From Pseudacidobacterium ailaaui (GTDB lineage Bacteria; Acidobacteriota; Terriglobia; Terriglobales; Acidobacteriaceae): a stretch of 64,000 nt of DNA. The notes beneath the pieces were generated by a model. That model made no database searches, had not been told where the DNA came from, and saw only the letters and a list, made by a program, of their open reading frames with translations. This document shows positions 1 to 7,493 of this stretch, piece by piece. The position numbers were made by a program, and so were the translations under genes. The stretch covers positions 2,573,001 through 2,637,000 of the forward strand of contig NZ_JIAL01000001.1 in NCBI RefSeq assembly GCF_000688455.1. The letters are read 5' to 3'. Positions within the stretch are counted from its first letter, which is position 1; every line of letters starts with the position of its first letter.

Positions 1-2
1 GG

Positions 3-77
3 GCCGGCAAAACGGCGGGCCAGACGTACAAAGCAGACAATCTGCTGCTGTTCATCTACCTGAAAGCGCAGACGTAG
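3..77 (+). CDS. C-terminal end of an unidentified protein (truncated by window edge)
   Basis: An open frame enters from the left edge and stops with TAG at 75-77. The 24 visible residues end in a hydrophobic stretch followed by LKAQT. The tail is too short to assign to a family. The next 200 bases carry no other convincing frame, so this is probably the end of the upstream neighbour. Only its openness supports it. Confidence 0.3.
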   Translation, partial: AGKTAGQTYKADNLLLFIYLKAQT

Positions 78-295
78 ACCGGCTTTGTTTCCCATGCCGC
101 AGCCGAAGCAATCGTTCAGGGAGCTATGTGCTAGAGGCAGTAACTTTAGGAATTTCATTCCGTGCGTTCTTTCCGGACAATCATGACAATGACATAGGAA
201 AAGCTAGCTGGGCAAGGAAGGGCCTGTTTCGGTATCCATCATGTTCGTGGCCCGATTCAGGCTGTAGACGAAGGCCGGCGATATAATCAGAGTGA
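78..295. other. intergenic region upstream of miaB
   Basis: No gene is visible. The only recognisable element is a perfect TATAAT at 282-287, eight bases before the miaB ATG. No good -35 is seen at 16-18 bases from it. Confidence 0.5.
282..287 (+). promoter_or_regulatory. -10 box (TATAAT) of miaB; predicts a leaderless transcript
   Basis: TATAAT ends eight bases before the ATG at 296, so a normal start point 6-9 bases downstream would fall on or next to the start codon. There is no Shine-Dalgarno in the eight bases between. The same arrangement is seen before pyrE, aroA and ispH. Confidence 0.5.
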
Positions 296-1666
296 ATGAT
301 GGCGGAACCTCAAATCGTGGATGCCCTGCAGGAAAAAGAAGTGCCTGCGCGCTCCAAAACCTTCTACCTGGAAACCTTTGGCTGCCAGATGAATGTGCAT
401 GACTCGGAAAAGGTCATTGGCACCCTGGTGCAGCAGGGATACCGGCAGGTGGAAACGGAAGAGGATGCGGACCTGATCCTCTATAACACCTGTTCGATTC
501 GCGATAAGGCGGAGCAGAAGGTTTTTCATCGCCTCAACGACTTCAAGAAACTTACCGACCAGGGAAAGCGCTTTGGCGTGCTGGGGTGCGTAGCGCAGCA
601 GGAGGGCGAGCATATCTTTGAGCGTGCTCCGCATGTTTCGCTGGTGGCCGGGTCGGCTTCCTATCGCAAATTGCCGGAAATGCTGGTACGCCTGGAGCTT
701 GGTGACCGGCGCATCACCGGGCTGGACGATCGCCAGACAGAGGAGACATTTGAAACCGAGTTCACGGTCCGGTCCAACCCCCATCGGGGCTATATCACGA
801 TTATTGAAGGTTGTGACAAATTTTGTGCGTACTGCGTGGTCCCATTTACGCGCGGCAAAGAGCGGAGCCGGACTTCAAGCTCTGTCCTGGCCGAGGCGCG
901 CCGCATGGCGGATGCAGGTTATACCGAGATCCAGTTACTTGGACAGAATGTAAACTCTTATCGCGATCCGGAAGGAAAGAAGTCTTTTGCGGAGCTGCTG
1001 GCGGCCGTGGGCGAGGTCCCAGGCATCCGGCGCGTGCGGTTTACGACTTCGCATCCGCGCGATTTTACGCGAGACATTGTCGAGGCAATGGATGCCGTTC
1101 CAACCCTTTGCGACCACGTACATCTTCCGGTCCAAAGCGGGTCATCCCATGTGCTGAAGCTGATGCAGCGAGAATACACGCGCGAATGGTATCTGGAGCG
1201 CATCTCATGGATCAAGGCGGCAAAGCGCCAGATCAGCATGACGACAGACATCATTGTCGGCTTTCCCGGAGAGACCCCGGAAGACTTTGAGCAGACGATT
1301 ACTCTTTTGCATGAAGTGCAGTATGACGGTGTGTTTGCGTTCAAGTACTCTCCGCGTCCCAATACTCCGGCGCTTTCGATGCCAGACTCAATTCCGGACG
1401 AGGTGAAATCACAGCGATTGCAGATTTTGCTCGACCGTCAGCGCGAGATACAACGCGTAAACTATAGCAAACATATAGGACATGTTCTTGAAGTGATGGT
1501 TGAAGGTTATAACCAGACCCGGGGACAGGTAATCGGGCGTACGTCACAGAACAAAACGTTGAACTTTACATCCAGCCAACCGATCCTTCCTGCGGCCGGC
1601 AGCTATGTGCAGGTAAAAGTGACAAAAAGTTTTCCGAATAGTTTGCTGGGAGAAGCAGTAGCGTAA
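296..1666 (+). CDS. miaB: tRNA-2-methylthio-N6-dimethylallyladenosine synthase MiaB
   Basis: Radical-SAM methylthiotransferase that adds a methylthio group to i6A at position 37 of tRNAs reading UNN codons. The 456 residues show the three domains of the family in order: an N-terminal MTTase domain with cluster ligands Cys30, Cys66 and Cys98, a radical-SAM core with the CxxxCxxC triad at Cys173, Cys177 and Cys180, and a C-terminal TRAM domain. Length is normal. Two ATGs sit side by side at 296 and 299, and either could be used. A TATAAT lies just upstream. The bifunctional-nuclease gene follows after 13 bases, probably in one operon. The exact substrate (MiaB rather than MtaB/RimO) is inferred from overall sequence pattern. 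Confidence 0.95.
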   Translation: MMAEPQIVDALQEKEVPARSKTFYLETFGCQMNVHDSEKVIGTLVQQGYRQVETEEDADLILYNTCSIRDKAEQKVFHRLNDFKKLTDQGKRFGVLGCVAQQEGEHIFERAPHVSLVAGSASYRKLPEMLVRLELGDRRITGLDDRQTEETFETEFTVRSNPHRGYITIIEGCDKFCAYCVVPFTRGKERSRTSSSVLAEARRMADAGYTEIQLLGQNVNSYRDPEGKKSFAELLAAVGEVPGIRRVRFTTSHPRDFTRDIVEAMDAVPTLCDHVHLPVQSGSSHVLKLMQREYTREWYLERISWIKAAKRQISMTTDIIVGFPGETPEDFEQTITLLHEVQYDGVFAFKYSPRPNTPALSMPDSIPDEVKSQRLQILLDRQREIQRVNYSKHIGHVLEVMVEGYNQTRGQVIGRTSQNKTLNFTSSQPILPAAGSYVQVKVTKSFPNSLLGEAVA

Positions 1667-1679
1667 AGGGGGGTGCCAG

Positions 1680-2165
1680 ATGGAAATTGAGATGAAAATC
1701 CGTGGCCTGATGGTGGATCCCTCGACGAACGCTCCCATTGTGATTTTGAAGGATGTTCAGGGAGATACTGTGCTTCCCATCTGGGTGGGTCTGTATGAAG
1801 CCAATGCCATTGCCCTGGAGGTAGAGAAGGCAACCACGCCGCGCCCCATGACCCACGATCTGCTGAAGAATGTCATGCAGGGGCTGAATGCGACCCTACA
1901 GCGTGTAGTAGTCACGGAACTTAAAGATGACACCTTTTATGCCGTGCTCTGGCTCGAACAAGATGGAGAGACGGTAACGATTGATTGCCGCCCTTCGGAC
2001 GCAATTGCATTAGCACTGCGCGCCGACTGCCCCATCTATGTGAATGAAGAAGTACTGCGTGTGGCGAAGGTCATTCCCAATCCTGCCGATCAGGCAACGC
2101 AGGAAGAACTGCGACGTTGGCTGGAAAACCTGAATGATGAAGACCTTGGCCGCTACAAGATGTAG
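1680..2165 (+). CDS. bifunctional nuclease family protein (DUF151)
   Basis: A 161-residue soluble protein of the DUF151 / bifunctional nuclease family: the N-terminal half carries the typical MKIRGL..DP....PIVILKD pattern and the middle an IDCRPSDAIALALR signature. Family members have been described as having DNase/RNase activity or stress roles; the cellular job is not settled. A strong Shine-Dalgarno (AAGGGGGG) overlaps the intergenic gap after miaB, supporting the ATG at 1680 and cotranscription with miaB, a common pairing in this group of bacteria. Confidence 0.85.
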   Translation: MEIEMKIRGLMVDPSTNAPIVILKDVQGDTVLPIWVGLYEANAIALEVEKATTPRPMTHDLLKNVMQGLNATLQRVVVTELKDDTFYAVLWLEQDGETVTIDCRPSDAIALALRADCPIYVNEEVLRVAKVIPNPADQATQEELRRWLENLNDEDLGRYKM

Positions 2166-2220
2166 GCAACAGCTTCTTCCTGCCGGCAGGATCACCGCCT
2201 TCTCTGCCTTTTAGGATCCC

Positions 2221-3741
2221 ATGAGTTTACGCCGCATCGGAAAGCTGTTTGCAGCCAATAATTTGGGACAGATCATTACGGTCCTCACACAGCTTCTGCT
2301 GCCGCCAGCCTTTCTGCATGCGTTTGGTGAAAGCCTTTATGGACAGTGGCTGGCCCTGAGTGCGGCCATTTCTTACCTGATTACTTTTAATTATGGTCTG
2401 CAAACCTACACCAATATGCAGATGACCATCCACTACAACCGTGGTGAGCTGCAGGAGACAAGGGAGGTCCAGTCGGCTGGATTAAGGATTTTGCTGACGG
2501 CAATGCTGCTGTTCAGTTTGTTACTGTTGATTGTTTTCTTTCTGCCTTTGGATCGTTGGCTACGCCTGACGCTGCCGCTGAGAGAGGCGCAATGGACGGT
2601 CTATATCTTAGGTTGTGAAGTAGTTGCCAATATGTTCTTAAGTTTTTTTGGCAACAGCTATATGGTGATTGGCATTCCGCACCGCGGGCAGAATTTCGGA
2701 AATCTTTTCCAGTTTCTGGTGTTACTGCTGCAAGTCCCGCTGGTGATGAAGCATGCCTCTTTCCCAGCCATTGCGGGAGCGCAACTGGCCATCACATTAC
2801 TGGGTGCTCTCTGGTTGATTGTCGATTTCAGCCGTCTCGCTCCCGATTTGCGCCCAACGCTGCGCTATTGGAAAAAGGGGTCCCTGGGGAGCACCCTGAG
2901 GCCCTGCGGGCAATACACATTGCTGTATTCCTCAAATGTACTGGTATACCAACTACCAGCAATTCTGATGCAGAGATTGCTGGGTCCGGCTGCCGTAGTC
3001 GTTTTCAGTGTCACTAGGACCATTTATTCCATGAGCAGAAGGGTCCTCAATTTGCTGACATACTCAATTGGGCCGGAAATCACCATCAATTTTGGTCAGA
3101 GAAACTGGCAGAAGCTGCAAAAGCTATATGAGTTTTCTGAACGCATCATTCTGCTGTTGATACCTCCTCTGACACTCGGGTCATGGTTAGCGACCCCGCT
3201 ATTACTCCAAATATGGCTTCATAAGGGGGCCCTTTACCAGCCGCTCTTTTGTATGCTGTTAGGACTTACGGTTTCCATTCAGAGCATCAAAGAACACAAA
3301 TATCAATTCCAGTTTTCCACCAACCATGTAAAGGAAATCTCCTATCTGGCAATTACAGCATACTCAACCATGCTTCTGATTGCGGTTCCCATGATTCGCT
3401 GGATACAGCTGGACGGGTTTACGATAACCTGGCTGCTGTTTGAAACCGTGCAATTGCTCTATTTACTGCATCTGAATGCAAGGCTATTTGGCAGGCAAGC
3501 GCAACTGGATCGGGCGCCGGTTTATCACCTTTTCGGCATTATGCTGGCCGGATGCGCTGTTTTCTTCTGGCCGGCCTATCATATTGCCCAATTCACGTAT
3601 CCGCTGCAGGGATTGATTGCAGTAGCCGGGTTTCTCGTTACATTTGTGGTTTCCTATCGGTTTTTCAAGGTTGATGAAGTACGCGCGCTCTTATGGGGAA
3701 AGTTCAGCAAAGCTTTCCCATTACAGGATGCAAACGGATAA
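2221..3741 (+). CDS. polysaccharide flippase (MOP/Wzx-like), oligosaccharide transporter
   Basis: A 506-residue integral membrane protein with about 12-14 predicted hydrophobic segments spread over its whole length, as in MOP-superfamily flippases (Wzx, RfbX, MATE-like). Such proteins move lipid-linked sugar repeats across the inner membrane for exopolysaccharide or O-antigen assembly. No other polysaccharide genes are directly adjacent except the WcaF-like and GT4 genes farther away, so its pathway is unknown. It lies 55 bases after the nuclease gene. Its stop is only 37 bases from a truncated GH3 remnant, marking a likely rearrangement junction. Confidence 0.8.
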   Translation: MSLRRIGKLFAANNLGQIITVLTQLLLPPAFLHAFGESLYGQWLALSAAISYLITFNYGLQTYTNMQMTIHYNRGELQETREVQSAGLRILLTAMLLFSLLLLIVFFLPLDRWLRLTLPLREAQWTVYILGCEVVANMFLSFFGNSYMVIGIPHRGQNFGNLFQFLVLLLQVPLVMKHASFPAIAGAQLAITLLGALWLIVDFSRLAPDLRPTLRYWKKGSLGSTLRPCGQYTLLYSSNVLVYQLPAILMQRLLGPAAVVVFSVTRTIYSMSRRVLNLLTYSIGPEITINFGQRNWQKLQKLYEFSERIILLLIPPLTLGSWLATPLLLQIWLHKGALYQPLFCMLLGLTVSIQSIKEHKYQFQFSTNHVKEISYLAITAYSTMLLIAVPMIRWIQLDGFTITWLLFETVQLLYLLHLNARLFGRQAQLDRAPVYHLFGIMLAGCAVFFWPAYHIAQFTYPLQGLIAVAGFLVTFVVSYRFFKVDEVRALLWGKFSKAFPLQDANG

Positions 3742-3778
3742 AACTCCATCCAGACGAATGCCTGGCAGTTTCTAGATC

Positions 3779-4192
3779 CTAGTCTTGTAACAATCCACCA
3801 CGATGGTACCTGCCAGCAGCATAGCGGGTCTCGTAAGCTTCAACAGCGGCTGCCTTTTCGATGAGGTCGGGGTCCCAGGTCTGGCCCAGTCCGCGCGCCT
3901 GAGGAAACTGCGTAGTTGGGATGACCGGCTTACCGCGGCCTTCCCATCCGCCGGGACCGCCCAGTGCCAGACCATGCAATCCTTCGACGTGTTCTGTTCC
4001 CACTACTCCGAGACGCGGCACGCTTGGGTCTGTACTGAGCGCACTGATTTTTTCATCGAGAGTCATGCGTGAGAGCAGATCAGAAATGCGGACTTCTACA
4101 GGCAGTGCTGGATTCCGGAATGGGTAGCTCTGGGCCGGTAGAGAAGCGGCAGAGCACAACAAAGCGAAGAAATAGAGTCGACGGTAAGGCAT
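3779..4192 (-). pseudogene. truncated glycoside hydrolase family 3 (beta-glucosidase/xylosidase) remnant
   Basis: From the ATG at 4192 the frame encodes a signal-peptide-like N-terminus, then the GH3 start pattern (YPF.NP.LP...R..DLLSRMTLDEKI, residues about 20-50) and continues to a recognisable ETRY..YHRGGL block at about residue 125-135 before TAG. Full GH3 enzymes of this kind have about 700-900 residues, so most of the catalytic domain and all later domains are missing. Nothing GH3-like follows on either strand before the flippase stop at 3741. It is a decayed gene, probably cut by a deletion that brought the flippase next to it. Confidence 0.75.
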
Positions 4193-4402
4193 GGCAGTAT
4201 CGCGATAACTAAAACGCTTTATTCCTCCAGAATTCTTTAATAAATTTCTGCTGAATGTCAAAAATTGCATTTTGTTTTGTTTCCTAGGAGACAGGTCCGG
4301 TTTTGTGCCGGGTCAAGAAATCGGGCCAAAACGTCATGTCTTTTCTTTGTGGGGTGAGCACACTGGATGCAAACAGCTTTTTATCTTCCGGGATTCTGCC
4401 TC

Positions 4403-4408
4403 TACAAT
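4403..4408 (+). promoter_or_regulatory. -10 box (TACAAT) of pyrE; predicts a leaderless transcript
   Basis: TACAAT ends eight bases before the ATG at 4417. There is no Shine-Dalgarno between them, and upstream in-frame starts would give a non-family N-terminus. This spacing places the transcription start at or near the start codon. Confidence 0.45.
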
Positions 4409-4416
4409 CGTTCTTG

Positions 4417-5016
4417 ATGACTGAATATCGTGATGCACTCCTGAAGCTGCTGGCCCGTTTCTCTTTCAAATTGGGTGAGTTTAAACTCTCTTCTGGCGGA
4501 ACGAGCGACTATTACATTGATTGCCGTTTGACTACGCTCCACGCAGAAGGCGGAAGGCTCACGGGACTGGCTCTGCTGGAGCTGCTGCAGGAGCGCAGGG
4601 TGCACCCGGCGGCCGTAGGAGGTCTGACACTAGGGGCCGATCCAATCGTTTCGAATGTAGCATCGGCCAGCGCCTGGTACGCGCAGCAACATCCTGGATC
4701 ACCGCTGATTCATGGGTTTCTGGTGCGCAAAGCTGAAAAGACGCACGGCACAGGACGGAGGATTGAGGGGTTCCTGCAAAAGGATGCCCCCGTGCTGATC
4801 GTAGATGATGTTTGCACGACAGGCGCCTCCACAATTACGGCAATCGAAGCCGCACGCGAGGCTGGGCTGAGAGTGATTGCGGTGGCCTGCCTGGTTGAGC
4901 GTGAAGAGGCAGGCGGCCGCTCCGCAGTGGAGCAGGCGGCGCAGGATGCTCCTTTCTTCTCCTTATTTACTGCAAAAGACGTGCGCGCGGCCCATCTTCG
5001 GCAGTTGGGGCGGTGA
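4417..5016 (+). CDS. pyrE: orotate phosphoribosyltransferase
   Basis: Transfers the ribose-5-phosphate of PRPP to orotate, giving OMP in de novo pyrimidine synthesis. The protein begins MTEYRDALLKLLARFSFKLG, matching the family N-terminus, then SSGGTSDYYID (substrate loop) and the PRPP-binding VLIVDDVCTTGAST at about residues 126-139. At 199 residues it has the expected length. An upstream in-frame ATG at 4303 would add 38 residues unlike the family and is rejected. It stands alone between the GH3 remnant and the flagellar block. Confidence 0.93.
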   Translation: MTEYRDALLKLLARFSFKLGEFKLSSGGTSDYYIDCRLTTLHAEGGRLTGLALLELLQERRVHPAAVGGLTLGADPIVSNVASASAWYAQQHPGSPLIHGFLVRKAEKTHGTGRRIEGFLQKDAPVLIVDDVCTTGASTITAIEAAREAGLRVIAVACLVEREEAGGRSAVEQAAQDAPFFSLFTAKDVRAAHLRQLGR

Positions 5017-5067
5017 GGATGCGCTACAAGTAAAATTTTTCTAATCCTGCTGTCCTGTTTCCGGTCA

Positions 5068-5089
5068 GCCGCTTGCAAATTCAAGCGGC
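5068..5089 (+). promoter_or_regulatory. perfect 8-bp stem-loop abutting the start codon of the first flagellar gene
   Basis: GCCGCTTG (5068-5075) and CAAGCGGC (5082-5089) are perfect complements around a six-base loop. The ATG of the fliN-like gene begins at 5090, the next base. No Shine-Dalgarno is visible. As RNA this hairpin would sit in the ribosome-binding region. Confidence 0.45.
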
Positions 5090-5437
5090 ATGACAACAGA
5101 CTCTACATCTGCTGAAAATGCAAGCTCTGCTGCCGGGGCTGCCCCCGAGGAGGCCCAGGTCCATGCTGCCCTTACATCCGTCGAGGGTGAAACAGCGCTG
5201 GGTGTAGGCGCAATGGTGGAGTTGGCCGGAAAACTTCCTTTACAACTGGACCTCCGGGTGCCGGTGCCATCTTTTCGCGTACAAAACCTCCTGTCTTTGG
5301 AAAAAGGGAAGATCGTTGAAACCGCGTGGCCCCACACGGAAGACCTTCCACTTTGGTGCGGAGATGTGCAACTGGTCTGGTCTGAATTTGAGGTCGTAGA
5401 CCAAAAGCTTGCCGTTCGCGTGACGAGGCTGGCCTGA
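5090..5437 (+). CDS. short FliN-like (SpoA domain) flagellar motor switch/export protein
   Basis: The 115-residue protein has a low-complexity Ala/Ser/Glu-rich N-terminal 45 residues followed by a SpoA (FliN/FliM C-terminal) domain from about residue 48: PLQLDLRVPVPSFRV, then LLSLEKGKIVET, and ending WSEFEVVDQKLAVRVTRL. SpoA domains build the C-ring and sorting platform. It heads the fliO-P-Q-R run and is separate from the larger FliN at 12592, so the organism encodes at least two FliN-type proteins plus FliM. The start is uncertain because no Shine-Dalgarno precedes 5090 and a hairpin abuts it. Confidence 0.75.
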   Translation: MTTDSTSAENASSAAGAAPEEAQVHAALTSVEGETALGVGAMVELAGKLPLQLDLRVPVPSFRVQNLLSLEKGKIVETAWPHTEDLPLWCGDVQLVWSEFEVVDQKLAVRVTRLA

Positions 5438-5452
5438 GCTGTGGTGGGAGTC

Positions 5453-5728
5453 ATGAAAGCTATGACGACAAAAGAAACTCCACTCGCAGGAAAGGGCCTT
5501 TCGCTGCGGCGAATCTTTGCTTTGCTGGCGCAGTTTTTCATCCAGAAGAGGGCAGGGGAAAATGGGGTCCTGCGAATCGAGGAGCGGCTTTCTCTTGGTC
5601 CGAAAAAGATGCTTTTTCTGATTGATTGCGGTGGAAGAAAGTTTCTTCTAGCTGCTGGGGCAGAGACGATTCATTCCATTACAGAAGTGAAGGCGGAGGA
5701 CGAGCAGAGGAGGAGCAGATCGCGATGA
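5453..5728 (+). CDS. fliO: FliO-like flagellar export protein lacking the membrane segment
   Basis: About 91 residues. The middle shows the FliO cytoplasmic pattern (LRIEERLSLGPKKMLFLIDC, then GGRKFLLAAG), and it sits directly before fliP, the normal place of fliO. FliO helps FliP ring assembly and usually has an N-terminal transmembrane helix; here the N-terminal 20 residues are polar and only a short amphipathic stretch (RRIFALLAQFFIQ) precedes the domain. Possible starts are GTG 5441, ATG 5453 and ATG 5462. The stop overlaps the fliP start (ATGA). Confidence 0.7.
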   Translation: MKAMTTKETPLAGKGLSLRRIFALLAQFFIQKRAGENGVLRIEERLSLGPKKMLFLIDCGGRKFLLAAGAETIHSITEVKAEDEQRRSRSR

Positions 5729-6426
5729 GTACGGTTCTGCTTTTATTTGTGAAGCTCCCATCGCTGCTTCCTTTGCCTGGCCAACCCCAGCATCTGGCAA
5801 ACAATAATGGGGTCCCCTGGACGATTGTCTTTGGGCTGACACTACTGACTTTATTGCCGGCGATCCTGCTTTCTATGACGCCGATGGTGCGGCTGCTGGT
5901 GGTGTTTCATTTTCTGCGCCAAGCACTCGGCACACAGACGGCACCAAGCAATCAAGTATTGATGGGGCTGGGGCTGATGATGACATGGTTTCTGATGCAG
6001 CCCGTGTTGAACGCAGTTGATCACCAGGCCGTGGAGCCCTTCCGTCAGGGACAGATTTCCGGAATGGAAGCGATACAGCGAGGGGTAGAACCTCCCAAGC
6101 AGTTCATGCTGAAATATGCACGCGAAAAGGACCTGGCTTTGTTTGCCTCCGCCGCGCTCGCCGAACGCCCAAAGGACCCGAACAGTTTGCCTCTGCGGGT
6201 GATCGTACCCGCCTACATGCTTTCTGAACTCAAAGCTGGTTTTGTAATCGGTGCCGTATTGTTCCTGCCTTTTTTGCTGGTGGACTTGGTTGTGGCTTCC
6301 ATAACTACGTCAATAGGAATGTTTCAATTGCCGCCGGTCGTTGTTTCCACGCCGCTCAAGATTTTGCTCTTTGTGATGGTCGATGGATGGAACCTGCTGG
6401 CCGGTTCTTTGCTGAGGAGTTTCTGA
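5725..6426 (+). CDS. fliP: flagellar export gate protein FliP
   Basis: Core membrane component of the flagellar type III export gate. The 233-residue product starts with a weak signal-like hydrophobic segment, then the conserved LTLLPAILLSMTPMVRLLVVFHFLRQALG block, a LMGLGLMMTWFLM helix and a C-terminal pair of helices around GFVIGAVLFLPFLLVDLVVAS. The ATG at 5725 overlaps the fliO stop, and the stop TGA shares its last base with the fliQ ATG, so translation is probably coupled through the run. Confidence 0.95.
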   Translation: MSTVLLLFVKLPSLLPLPGQPQHLANNNGVPWTIVFGLTLLTLLPAILLSMTPMVRLLVVFHFLRQALGTQTAPSNQVLMGLGLMMTWFLMQPVLNAVDHQAVEPFRQGQISGMEAIQRGVEPPKQFMLKYAREKDLALFASAALAERPKDPNSLPLRVIVPAYMLSELKAGFVIGAVLFLPFLLVDLVVASITTSIGMFQLPPVVVSTPLKILLFVMVDGWNLLAGSLLRSF

Positions 6427-6695
6427 TGGGACCGGACCAGGTAGTGGATCTTATGCGGCATTTGTTGAAAGAGGCCCTGATTGTCAGTGCGCCGGTGCTC
6501 GTGTTGGCTTCGATCACCAGCTTTTGTATCAGCCTGTTTCAAACACTGACTTCGCTTCAGGACCAGACCCTCAGTACAGTTCCGCGAATTGTGATTGTGG
6601 CAGTGGCGCTGCTGGCAGGACTGCCGTGGTTCCTTCGTCGGCTGGTTTTTTATACGGTTGCACTTCTGGGCGATCTTCATCGCTATATCAGCTGA
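6426..6695 (+). CDS. fliQ: flagellar export gate protein FliQ
   Basis: An 89-residue protein with two hydrophobic helices, the standard FliQ size and layout, containing the conserved LFQTLTSLQDQTLSTVPRI block between them. It forms part of the FliP5Q4R1 export gate. The start codon overlaps the fliP stop (TGATG); fliR starts four bases after its stop. Confidence 0.95.
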   Translation: MGPDQVVDLMRHLLKEALIVSAPVLVLASITSFCISLFQTLTSLQDQTLSTVPRIVIVAVALLAGLPWFLRRLVFYTVALLGDLHRYIS

Positions 6696-6698
6696 GAT

Positions 6699-7493
6699 AT
6701 GGAAGAACTATTTACGCGTGGAAGTCAAGACTGGGAGCATTTTCTTGCTGCCATGGTGCTGGCGATGGTCCGCTTAAGCGGAGTCGTCGCTGTGGCCCCG
6801 TTCTTCTCTTCGCAGGTCATTCCTCGGCAGGCAAAGGCCCTCTTCGTGATTGTTGTTGCGGCACTGCTGGCCCCAGCCATCGCCTCCTTGCCCAGTGCGC
6901 ACGCGGTATTAGGAGTGATGCCCGTTGCTGGGGAGCTATGTGTTGGGCTGCTATTTGGTTTTTGTCTGGGACTTTGGAGCGAAATTCTTCTTTTTGCCGG
7001 TCAGGTGCTGGGGGGGCAGTTCAGTTTTTCCCTGGTGAATCTGCTGGATCCGAATTCCCGGATTGAAACGCCACTGATGTCCCAGATGCTTTCTCTATTT
7101 GGAGTCATGGTCCTGCTGACGGCCGGCATGGACCGCACGCTGCTGGCTGCTGTGATGCGGAGTTATGTCGCGGTCCCTTTGGGAGCGGCCTTGATCGGCG
7201 GAAGAACAATGCTGGCCGTCGTGCCGATGATGGGCGGAGTTTTTTTTGCTTCACTTCAGCTGGCGGCACCGGTACTCGCCGCGACCATGCTGGTGGAAGT
7301 GGCCGTGGCGTTGATCGGAAAGATGTCGCCGCAGCTTCCGGTGATGGCCATTACCGTTCCGGCAAAAACGATGATGGGATATCTGCTGCTACTGGGGTCC
7401 CTGGCCCTATGGCCGCATATGCTGGAGGCGCATTTTGTCCGATTTCTGGACCTCGCTGAAAGAATCCTGCGGGAAGGGGCCCTGCAAACATGA
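6699..7493 (+). CDS. fliR: flagellar export gate protein FliR
   Basis: The 264-residue product is hydrophobic throughout, with the FliR features VRLSGVVAVAPFF near residue 20-35, GELCVGLLFGFCLGL about 75-90 and ISP/MSPQLPV-type motif near residue 208. It completes the FliPQR pore through which rod, hook and filament subunits pass. The end overlaps flhB by four bases (ATGA). Confidence 0.93.
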   Translation: MEELFTRGSQDWEHFLAAMVLAMVRLSGVVAVAPFFSSQVIPRQAKALFVIVVAALLAPAIASLPSAHAVLGVMPVAGELCVGLLFGFCLGLWSEILLFAGQVLGGQFSFSLVNLLDPNSRIETPLMSQMLSLFGVMVLLTAGMDRTLLAAVMRSYVAVPLGAALIGGRTMLAVVPMMGGVFFASLQLAAPVLAATMLVEVAVALIGKMSPQLPVMAITVPAKTMMGYLLLLGSLALWPHMLEAHFVRFLDLAERILREGALQT

